Source: Thiomargarita sp. (GTDB lineage: Bacteria; Pseudomonadota; Gammaproteobacteria; Beggiatoales; Beggiatoaceae). From it: a stretch of 5,137 nucleotides of DNA. Made by a program: the position numbers and the translations under genes. The notes beneath the pieces are model-generated. The model saw only the letters and a program-made list of their open reading frames with translations. It searched no databases and had not been told where the DNA came from. Numbering within the stretch: position 1 is the first letter of the stretch; every line of letters begins with the position of its first letter. The DNA lies in assembly GCA_030635005.1 (NCBI GenBank), contig DAOVZS010000160.1, forward strand, positions 1 through 5,137, given 5' to 3'. This document shows positions 1 to 5,137 of this stretch, piece by piece.

Positions 1-126
1 AATCATAAAGGGTATCCCTTTAACATGACTACAATATTCTTTGCGTTGGGCTTTATCTAATTGCGTTTGTGCCAATTGAACCTGTTCTAAGGCAAATCTT
101 GCCCGTTGTTGTTGCATGGTTTGCAT
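1..126 (-). CDS. cmr5: Cmr5 (Cas11-type small subunit), 5' part only; continues past the left edge
   Basis: This is the first 42 codons of an open frame that reaches the left edge without a stop. The translation begins MQTMQQQRARFALEQVQLAQ and continues with a Lys/Gln-rich helix up to KGIPFMI. A helical start with 'Q.RA.FALE.V' is typical of Cmr5, the small all-alpha subunit of the type III-B complex. In known complexes Cmr5 stacks along the Cmr4 backbone and helps hold the crRNA-target duplex. Identification rests on this N-terminal pattern plus its position straight after cmr4. The start ATG (126-124) shares one base with the cmr4 stop, giving TAATG, and no clear Shine-Dalgarno precedes it, so re-initiation after cmr4 is likely. 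A second in-frame ATG at codon 4 (117-115) is the alternative start. Full-length family members are roughly 110-150 residues, so most of the gene is missing. Confidence 0.88.
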   Translation of the reverse strand, partial: MQTMQQQRARFALEQVQLAQTQLDKAQRKEYCSHVKGIPFMI

Positions 127-1013
127 TATGTATTCGCTTTTTTTACTTTGATACGACACCAGCCCATACCCACGGTTTCATTGCCACCCAATTGTAAGTA
201 AGGATGTGCAGAAAAGAGATCGGTAAGAATATGATCTAAAATATTTTTAGCCGTTTTCTGGCTTTTGTTTTGACGGGATTTTTGGGCGACTAAACCACAA
301 TACAGTAAAGTATCTGGTGGCAAGGTTTCTTCATACCACAACATACCCTGTTTAACAATTTTAGTCTCATTATCTATGGCAATATGTGCATTTACAGGGG
401 TCGCATATCTGGAAATATGGGCAAAGAGTTCATTACTCACAATGGTGAGTTGTTCACATAAGGCTTTTTTAATATCATCTCCCTCAATAAGTTTTGCAAT
501 ACTTCTCGCCACCTTATCAACTTCTGCATGCGGTTGCGTTGTAAACCGAAATTCTTCTAAAAATAACGGAGCTTCTGGTAGTGGCTTAGAAACCAAGGCT
601 TTATCTTTAGGTATGCTAGGCACCGTAAAATCATTACCCTCTGCTAATCCTAAACGACGCCAATCAGATTGCCAGCGTTGTAATATCGCTGGGCACGTCA
701 CCCATTTAAAATGTCCTGTCAGTGATCGCACAGGTAATAATAATAATCGGGCATCGGTGACAGCAAGAGCACCTGCATGATCTGACCCATGTTGCATATC
801 AGGACCAAATACCTCAACAACCCATTTTTCTTCCTGCTGACGTTGTTCGGCTAATGCCCGCAACGCCCCTTTTACTGCAGAACCATACACACAAGGCCAT
901 CCTGTATGAGATTCACGTTGAATAGGGAGATCGATCACACCGAGCATTTGTCCTGTGCCCGCATGTAATGATGTTTCAGTAAGCATGCCAAGCATGGCTG
1001 TTGTTTGTGTCAT
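126..1013 (-). CDS. cmr4: Cmr4, Cas7-type backbone subunit and target-RNA endonuclease of the type III-B complex
   Basis: This complete 295-residue RAMP protein has the usual family length. Near the N-terminus it carries TSLHAGTGQMLGVIDLPIQRE (about 14-34), then TGWPCVYGSAVKGALR, which is the signature Cmr4 block 'H.G.G....DLPIQRE..TG.P...GS..KG.LR'. Asp28, in the IDLPIQRE stretch, lines up with the aspartate shown in Pyrococcus furiosus Cmr4 (D26) to be needed for target-RNA cleavage. This copy therefore looks catalytically intact. The C-terminus has the glycine-rich RAMP loop LQLGGNETVGMGW (273-285). Several Cmr4 copies form the helical backbone on the crRNA and cut bound target RNA at 6-nt intervals. 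The ATG at 1013 is chosen because an AGGA lies 12 nt upstream and it opens the family motif at the right distance; Met7 and Met10 are less likely. It lies 18 nt after the hicB-like gene and overlaps cmr5 by one base. Confidence 0.96.
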   Translation of the reverse strand: MTQTTAMLGMLTETSLHAGTGQMLGVIDLPIQRESHTGWPCVYGSAVKGALRALAEQRQQEEKWVVEVFGPDMQHGSDHAGALAVTDARLLLLPVRSLTGHFKWVTCPAILQRWQSDWRRLGLAEGNDFTVPSIPKDKALVSKPLPEAPLFLEEFRFTTQPHAEVDKVARSIAKLIEGDDIKKALCEQLTIVSNELFAHISRYATPVNAHIAIDNETKIVKQGMLWYEETLPPDTLLYCGLVAQKSRQNKSQKTAKNILDHILTDLFSAHPYLQLGGNETVGMGWCRIKVKKANT

Positions 1014-1025
1014 TTGTGTTTTTTG

Positions 1026-1035
1026 TCCTATTTAT
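1026..1035 (-). promoter_or_regulatory. Ribosome-binding site region of cmr4, inside the left copy of a 10-bp repeat
   Basis: On the minus strand the sequence reads ATAAATAGGA, followed by 12 nt and the cmr4 ATG. AGGA (1029-1026) is the only Shine-Dalgarno-like motif before cmr4. The spacing is longer than the usual 5-9 nt, so initiation may be only moderate or helped by coupling to the upstream gene. The TAA at 1034-1032 within this element is the stop codon of the hicB-like gene. Confidence 0.6.
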
Positions 1036-1214
1036 ATATGTTTAAGTACGATATTCTTATTTTTTTCTTCTTCAAAATGGCATTGTACTGATTCTCGAAC
1101 TTGCTGATGCAATTCTGTGAGATTGTCAGCTTCAGTATAAATGGATGCATTAATGGCTTTTGCTATATATCCACCTTCTTCTGCATCTTCAACAATAAAA
1201 GTAATTTCATTCAT
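1032..1214 (-). CDS. Orphan HicB-like small protein (type II antitoxin-like fold), probably C-terminally shortened
   Basis: This 60-residue protein matches a small HicB-like family often mislabelled '2-oxoisovalerate dehydrogenase E1 subunit beta' in databases. Visible family features are an N-terminal beta strand ITFIVED, then EEGGYIAKA (12-20), the SIYTEADNL hairpin and turn (24-32), and an amphipathic helix ELHQQVRESVQCHFEEE (34-50). This is the beta-beta-beta-alpha partial RNase H-like fold of HicB antitoxins. No C-terminal DNA-binding domain is present. From memory, relatives continue past the final '..L.HI' with a short '.R.E...V' tail that is missing here. HicB normally neutralises the mRNA-cleaving toxin HicA, but neither flanking gene is HicA: cmr3 lies 23 nt upstream and cmr4 18 nt downstream. 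Its function within a cmr operon is unknown; it may be a passenger, a regulator, or an inhibitor of a toxin encoded elsewhere. The ATG at 1214 has an AGGA 12 nt upstream. Confidence 0.8.
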   Translation of the reverse strand: MNEITFIVEDAEEGGYIAKAINASIYTEADNLTELHQQVRESVQCHFEEEKNKNIVLKHI

Positions 1215-1226
1215 AATATAATGTAT

Positions 1227-1236
1227 TCCTATTTAT
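1227..1236 (-). promoter_or_regulatory. Ribosome-binding site region of the hicB-like gene, inside the right copy of the 10-bp repeat
   Basis: On the minus strand ATAAATAGGA is followed by 12 nt and then the ATG at 1214. AGGA occupies 1230-1227. It starts one base beyond the cmr3 stop codon (1240-1238). Both sequence and spacing are the same as at the cmr4 start. Confidence 0.6.
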
Positions 1237-1237
1237 C

Positions 1238-2383
1238 TTACCAAATACCAACCGCTATCTCACCACGTCCTAATGCCGTTTCTATACCAATGTGATAGCC
1301 ATGTAGTTTTGTGGCATCACCTTCTTTAACGTTACAAAACCAAACGCTACCCGCAGGTATCAGACTAATCACATCTCTGGGTTTCTGATTGGCTAAATCC
1401 CAACCGCCTTCTCGAAGCGCTTTGCCCAGTACTGCAGTGATGATGTTCAGTTTTACACCGTGAATGGTGCCTTCCCATTGTGTTTCAGAAGATTTTTGAA
1501 CTTTTGTAAAGCCTTCAGGTAGCCAGTTACCCTCTAAATTTGCGGGTGTGAGTAAGGTTAATGTGATTTTCTTGGTTTTTTTCACATTGGGTGCAGCTAA
1601 TTTTGGTAATTCTGAATGTATTTCGATGTCTGCTAATCGTCCTTCACCGCCTAAACGTATACGCTCAGCATGTTCTACATGATGTAAATTATTTTTAATG
1701 CCTGTGACAATCACACCGATTTTCAGGTTATCTTCACAAAATTGTAATTTCTGTTCTTTATCCAAATGAACATTACGAATACGTACATGTTGATTTTGAT
1801 ATAATAAGCCTTCTTCAACCGTACGTCGTTCTGGATGAATCCCGATGCCTAAACGCTGTTCTTTATCAAATAAATCTTTTGCATAATGATAGTTGGATGG
1901 ATTTTCTCCCCTTAATACACGTTCTAAATCTGCAGCCGTCAACCAAGCATTGTCTATTGGTTTGGCACCCGCTATGAGTGTTTCAAGTTCGGGTAAACGG
2001 ACATAGCCAAGATCACATTCTACGGGATCACCGGGGCGTAAGCGTGTTAATTGAGCGTCTTCTTCTTTTTTAAGCAGTGTCAATGGGACAGGATATAGGC
2101 GTTCTCCTTGATAGATCAAATAAGGACCGATAAGCTGTAATTGACCTAAATCATCTCCTATGCCAATTTGGTCATGTAATGCTTTATAAGTTTTACCTTT
2201 ATTAAAGAGTTCCCAATTGACATGTTCTTGTTCACCGATATAAGTGCGTATAGCCCCTGCAATTGTTCGTGCAGATGGCGGGAATACGGTGGACAGTTGT
2301 GCCCCACCAATTGAATCAGAGGGACGAGATTCTCTAAAAAACCACGTATCCAGTTGTGTAAAAACCCATTGTTTGGCAGTCAT
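1238..2383 (-). CDS. cmr3: Cmr3, Cas5-type subunit that holds the 5' crRNA tag in the type III-B complex
   Basis: This complete 381-residue protein is within the normal Cmr3 range. The N-terminal block WFFRESRPSDS (14-24) followed by STVFPPSARTIAGAIRT (31-47) is the Cmr3 signature 'FREARP......FPP..RT.AGA.R'. The C-terminus carries IPAGSVWF (342-349) and HGYHIGIETALGRGEIAVG (361-379), the conserved 'PAGS.YF' and glycine-rich RAMP loop ending the family. In solved Cmr complexes Cmr3 contacts Cmr2 and caps the 8-nt crRNA 5' handle; it is not thought to be the crRNA-processing enzyme. The ATG at 2383 lies 5 nt after the cmr2 stop, with AAAGGA (2400-2395) 11 nt upstream inside the end of cmr2, so it is probably coupled to cmr2. 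No truncation or missing block is seen. Confidence 0.95.
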   Translation of the reverse strand: MTAKQWVFTQLDTWFFRESRPSDSIGGAQLSTVFPPSARTIAGAIRTYIGEQEHVNWELFNKGKTYKALHDQIGIGDDLGQLQLIGPYLIYQGERLYPVPLTLLKKEEDAQLTRLRPGDPVECDLGYVRLPELETLIAGAKPIDNAWLTAADLERVLRGENPSNYHYAKDLFDKEQRLGIGIHPERRTVEEGLLYQNQHVRIRNVHLDKEQKLQFCEDNLKIGVIVTGIKNNLHHVEHAERIRLGGEGRLADIEIHSELPKLAAPNVKKTKKITLTLLTPANLEGNWLPEGFTKVQKSSETQWEGTIHGVKLNIITAVLGKALREGGWDLANQKPRDVISLIPAGSVWFCNVKEGDATKLHGYHIGIETALGRGEIAVGIW

Positions 2384-2388
2384 TATTC

Positions 2389-4347
2389 TTACATTCCTTT
2401 AGTAGCTAAAAAACGGACTAAAAAAGCACCATCTGCTTTTAAATGTTCTGAGGGTTCACTAAATCTTTCTTTATTATTGTCATTGAGTATTCTAGTGACA
2501 GAACGACATTGTGTTAAAAGAAGGGTGATTTTTTCTTTAGCCTGTTCGAGCGTTATCTTTTGATTATCACCAGACGCCATATAATCCACCGCTAAGAGTG
2601 TAATGGCTTGTTCTGGTGTTAATATAGCGGTTTTTTTCGTTTTTACTTTAAACTTGTGTGTCGGTTTTTTTACAACAATTTTTGTAGGCGGATTGAGTAA
2701 ATCAAAACGTTCTTGAATTTTATAAAAAAATCCACTACTAAAAGTCGTCTCTCCCTTATCATCTTGAGAAAATTCATGAGCAAGTTGTTCTATAAAAAGA
2801 ACACCGTCTTCATTCAATGCTTTTTTCCAAGGCATTACCCATTCTAAGGCTTTCCCTCCTGGTTTCCATACACGTACTGCAATAGAATCACGTCCAGATT
2901 GATCTTTAGCGATGTTATCTAATAATCCATGTGCATCACGTAGTATTTTAGTTAAAGGCATTTTAATATGGGCATATTCTATTGCACCCGACAATGTTGA
3001 CCCGATTCCTTTTCCTTTAAAAGACTTAAGATAACAGTCTCGTAATTTTTTGGCACATGCAAGCGCATCTTCTATCGGATGTATCGCAAGTACATCATCT
3101 CCGCCCGCATACACTAAAAACCCATTGTGTGCTTTAACAATATCAGGTACTTCACGTGTAAACTGATCTAAAGCATCTGAAATTTTAGGTTGTTTGTCAG
3201 TATCACTCATATGTTTGCCCAGTGAATCACCATCCATGAGTAATATGGCATAAAAGGGAGAAGGTTTTTTAGCTATCGAAAGTGCCTTCAAGGCTTTTAA
3301 CATGCGTTTGGCTTCTGGCTTGTTCTCTTTTTCATTGAGTAGCGTATCTTCAAAAAAGACTCTGCCATCTAATGCTTTTAAACGCCACGATGTTTGACCT
3401 ATTTTTTGCTGAACAGCTGTTGTAATACAACTGATATCTGTTTTCCACTCACCGTATTCTGGATCAAAGGCATGGGCTGCTTCTTGTAATTCTGTTAATT
3501 TTGCCTCGTCTTCAGTCTTAATGACGTTTGCCAGCCAATGAGCTACTGCCAAATAGGAAACTGATGGCACACCTGTTTCAAGTGTCCAACCTTTGAGTTG
3601 CCAGCCACCGCCAGGCATACTAATATTTTTATGAATCCCAAGTTTCCCAAAATACTGTGCAAAACGTCGTTTGACAAACGCAATCGCACATAAATGTTCA
3701 TTTTCGGCTAAATCTCTTTTATTCTTGATACGTGTCCGAATGGGTGCCCAAAAGGCATTAATCTCATCTTGTGAATAAGTACCTGATAATTCTTGCCAAC
3801 CATCCATAATCATACATTTAATGCCCGGTTCAGCAGGCGCAAGATGATTACGCCAATTTTTACGGCGATCGAGTAAATTAGATGCTGTGGGATCATCAGT
3901 GAGTGCCCAACTAATTTCAAAAAAACTGCTGATTTGTCGATCCCAAATCTGACGATGAATGGGATTATCAGGCAAAATATCCGCTAAATCCTCTTTCCAC
4001 ACGATTTCAGCCAATTCACGCCAGGCTGTTTGCACACTTTCTACCACGATGTGGGGATCAAAATCTTTAGGCACTTCTGCTTTTAAGGCTTTAAAGCGGT
4101 TAGGCACGCTACCTTGAACAGGACGTTCTGGTTTACCTTGTCCTTCTATCCAATTAAGATAATTTTCGTCTGGCTTAGGAAATATGATTTTTCCTTGTGC
4201 ATCTTGTTTTTGCACAGAACGCATGGCCACAGCTGTAAGCCACGACAAAATAAAAGAACCTGCCCAAAAGTCACGGGTTCTACGGGCTTGTGCCACAAAT
4301 CCTTGCACGGGACCTATGGTAAAATGTAGATAACGATGTTCGCTCAT
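2389..4347 (-). CDS. cmr2: Cmr2/Cas10, large subunit with GGDD cyclase palm but no HD nuclease domain
   Basis: This complete 652-residue protein is shorter than HD-bearing Cmr2 proteins (about 800-1000). It opens directly with the palm-1 block GPVQGFVAQARRTRDFWAGS (12-31), the conserved motif that normally follows the HD domain. No HD-type histidine/aspartate pattern precedes it, so the DNase module is absent. The second palm domain has the metal-binding strand LLMDGDSLGKHM (Asp372, Asp374) and the hallmark GGDD at 415-418. This predicts cyclic oligoadenylate synthesis when target RNA binds. The zinc-finger cysteine pairs of P. furiosus Cmr2 are not seen: there is no CxxC anywhere. A lysine-rich stretch (about 558-575, two A7 runs in the gene) lies before the helical C-terminal domain ending ADGAFLVRFLATKGM. 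The ATG at 4347 has AAGGA (4361-4357) 9 nt upstream and overlaps the cmr1 stop as ATGA. Confidence 0.96.
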   Translation of the reverse strand: MSEHRYLHFTIGPVQGFVAQARRTRDFWAGSFILSWLTAVAMRSVQKQDAQGKIIFPKPDENYLNWIEGQGKPERPVQGSVPNRFKALKAEVPKDFDPHIVVESVQTAWRELAEIVWKEDLADILPDNPIHRQIWDRQISSFFEISWALTDDPTASNLLDRRKNWRNHLAPAEPGIKCMIMDGWQELSGTYSQDEINAFWAPIRTRIKNKRDLAENEHLCAIAFVKRRFAQYFGKLGIHKNISMPGGGWQLKGWTLETGVPSVSYLAVAHWLANVIKTEDEAKLTELQEAAHAFDPEYGEWKTDISCITTAVQQKIGQTSWRLKALDGRVFFEDTLLNEKENKPEAKRMLKALKALSIAKKPSPFYAILLMDGDSLGKHMSDTDKQPKISDALDQFTREVPDIVKAHNGFLVYAGGDDVLAIHPIEDALACAKKLRDCYLKSFKGKGIGSTLSGAIEYAHIKMPLTKILRDAHGLLDNIAKDQSGRDSIAVRVWKPGGKALEWVMPWKKALNEDGVLFIEQLAHEFSQDDKGETTFSSGFFYKIQERFDLLNPPTKIVVKKPTHKFKVKTKKTAILTPEQAITLLAVDYMASGDNQKITLEQAKEKITLLLTQCRSVTRILNDNNKERFSEPSEHLKADGAFLVRFLATKGM

Positions 4348-5137
4348 ATGATCGGTTCCTTACAAAATTCTGACACGGATTTATAAAATTTTGTCAAATT
4401 TGATTGCGGATATTTCGGATGAAATACTGCGGGCAAATAAAGCACACAGCTTACAAAAGTACCATCTTTAAGAGGATGTATATGAAATAATAAGGGGCTA
4501 CTGCGACGATTAACGTCATCTACACCTTGTAAAGGTAATCCAAAAGGTATTTTTACGCTACCGCGTAATTCGCTTGGTTGTCCTCGGTAGTTTTTATAAT
4601 CATTACCTACTGTACTATGTGCATCACGTGCTTCTTGCTCAGAGGCACTAATAATAAAATCACAATATTGACTTAAGGCAGAATAGGGGGGATAGTCTTG
4701 AATATCATTTCCATATTTTTTGAGATATTGACTGATCTTTTCTTGATATTGTATGCGGGTATATTGAAATGATTCAGATGCTTTTTGGTTATATTCAAGC
4801 GAGATTAAGCTGACAGAACCAAAACCACGACGTGAACGTGCTCCCAAACCTCCAAAAAGTCCCCATACTTTTAGCGTTTCTTCCAATTCTTGGATTAAAT
4901 TAGAATCTTTTTTAAAGCAGAAAGAGAGGGTAAATTGAGTATTTTTCCCTTTTTCTAAAAGACTATCACGGTGATCCTGATAAGTCGCTGCTCCTGGTGT
5001 TCCTGATTTTAGGAGTCCAAACCCCAAATAGCCACTCCCAGTATTATTTTCTGGCCAACTCTTCTGTGTTGTTAATTTGGGTTGTTTGGTCACTTGCAAC
5101 AAAAACGCCCCTTGTCCTCCCTGCTGATCTTGTACCG
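4344..5137 (-). CDS. cmr1: Cmr1, Cas7-type RAMP subunit; N-terminal part lies beyond the right edge
   Basis: The frame stays open from the TGA at 4346-4344 to the right edge, giving 263 visible residues, so the true start is outside the window. A TTG at 5102 is in frame but is internal: upstream codons read VQDQQGGQGAFLLQV without a stop. Visible blocks are YLGFGLLKSG, then the glycine-rich RAMP loop LFGGLGARSRRGFGS (fragment residues about 93-107), which closes the first RAMP domain. Near the end is RRSSPLLFHIHPLKDG (about 210-225), the conserved Cmr1 C-terminal motif. The missing part should hold the N-terminal RAMP block. Cmr1 sits with Cmr6 at the crRNA 3' end of the type III-B complex and influences target capture. 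It is first in the visible operon and overlaps cmr2 by 4 nt. Assignment rests on motifs and gene order, and is firm. Confidence 0.92.
   Translation of the reverse strand, partial: VQDQQGGQGAFLLQVTKQPKLTTQKSWPENNTGSGYLGFGLLKSGTPGAATYQDHRDSLLEKGKNTQFTLSFCFKKDSNLIQELEETLKVWGLFGGLGARSRRGFGSVSLISLEYNQKASESFQYTRIQYQEKISQYLKKYGNDIQDYPPYSALSQYCDFIISASEQEARDAHSTVGNDYKNYRGQPSELRGSVKIPFGLPLQGVDDVNRRSSPLLFHIHPLKDGTFVSCVLYLPAVFHPKYPQSNLTKFYKSVSEFCKEPII
4357..4361 (-). promoter_or_regulatory. Ribosome-binding site of cmr2, inside the 3' end of cmr1
   Basis: AAGGA on the minus strand lies 9 nt before the cmr2 ATG at 4347 and is the best-spaced Shine-Dalgarno motif in the window. It supports the short, HD-less start of cmr2, since this start overlaps the cmr1 stop and leaves no room for an upstream extension in the same frame. 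Confidence 0.7.

Larger units (their letters stand above)
1026..1236. repeat. Pair of 10-bp direct repeats (TCCTATTTAT) bracketing the hicB-like gene
   Basis: The + strand sequence TCCTATTTAT occurs at 1026-1035 and again at 1227-1236, 201 bp apart. The two copies enclose the hicB-like gene almost exactly. The 3' copy (gene orientation) contains that gene's stop codon and the cmr4 ribosome-binding site; the 5' copy contains the hicB-like ribosome-binding site. No third copy was seen by eye in the window. Removing one repeat plus the enclosed DNA would leave a 23-nt cmr3-cmr4 spacer with a ribosome-binding site in the same place. This fits insertion between duplicated ends, but chance similarity of two AT-rich ribosome-binding sites is also possible. 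Confidence 0.6.

Noticed and set aside
376..780. 134-residue open frame on the + strand inside cmr4
   Set aside because: It is fully antisense to a strongly conserved cmr4 frame, its translation shows no domain pattern, and no ribosome-binding site was evident. It is a shadow frame.
1026..1236. The two TCCTATTTAT copies as a minimal CRISPR array
   Set aside because: The units are only 10 bp and 201 bp apart with a coding gene between them, which does not fit repeat-spacer geometry.
1014..1237. A HicA toxin gene hidden beside the hicB-like gene
   Set aside because: The remaining gaps are 18 and 23 nt, and both neighbours are clear Cmr subunits. There is no room for a HicA of about 60-80 residues on either strand.
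1101..1295. 64-residue + strand frame spanning the hicB-like gene and the end of cmr3
   Set aside because: Its translation is the antisense of two recognisable proteins and has no family resemblance.
2354..2563. 69-residue + strand frame across the cmr3-cmr2 junction
   Set aside because: It is antisense to the conserved C-terminus of Cmr2 and the start of Cmr3. The hydrophobic end is an artefact of complementing a lysine/glutamate-rich helix.
4114..4329. 71-residue + strand frame opposite the start of cmr2
   Set aside because: It is antisense to the conserved palm-1 block of Cmr2, with no supporting signals.
5100..5102. TTG as the start codon of cmr1
   Set aside because: The frame continues upstream to the window edge without a stop, and the Cmr1 N-terminal RAMP block is still missing, so the real start lies outside.

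Overview
The window is the interior of a type III-B (Cmr) CRISPR-Cas effector operon. All genes are on the minus strand and read from high to low coordinates. The order is the textbook one: cmr1 (its N-terminal part lies beyond the right edge), cmr2/cas10, cmr3, cmr4, and the first 42 codons of cmr5 running off the left edge. One gene does not belong to the standard set: a 60-residue HicB-like protein between cmr3 and cmr4. Genes are packed tightly (ATGA overlap cmr1/cmr2, 5 nt cmr2/cmr3, 23 nt cmr3/hicB-like, 18 nt hicB-like/cmr4, 1-nt TAATG overlap cmr4/cmr5), so a single transcript with translational coupling is the simplest reading. No RNA gene, CRISPR array, transposase or convincing terminator or promoter is visible, and no gene-free stretch exceeds 25 bases.

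The encoded proteins would assemble into the RNA-guided Cmr ribonucleoprotein. Cmr3 (Cas5-type) would hold the 5' crRNA tag against Cmr2, Cmr4 (Cas7-type) would form the backbone and cut target RNA, Cmr5 (Cas11-type) would form the small-subunit filament, and Cmr1 would sit at the 3' end. Cmr6 is expected just beyond the left edge. Cmr2 keeps the GGDD cyclase motif but has no N-terminal HD nuclease domain and no CxxC zinc-binding pairs. This complex therefore probably signals through cyclic oligoadenylate rather than cutting DNA. The ancillary effector that would answer that signal is not in the window.

The most unusual spot is the cmr3-cmr4 junction. The HicB-like gene has no adjacent HicA toxin, appears to lack the usual C-terminal tail of its family, and is bracketed by two copies of a 10-bp direct repeat (TCCTATTTAT on the + strand) 201 bp apart. 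The copy at the 3' end supplies the gene's own stop codon, and both copies carry a ribosome-binding site 12 nt before a start codon. This looks like a small cassette inserted into the operon without disturbing cmr4 translation.

The organism is a bacterium of moderate-to-low GC content. The protein style (Cmr proteins and a HicB-like family common in cyanobacteria and in sulfur-oxidising or filamentous gammaproteobacteria) makes those groups plausible hosts, but the window cannot settle taxonomy.
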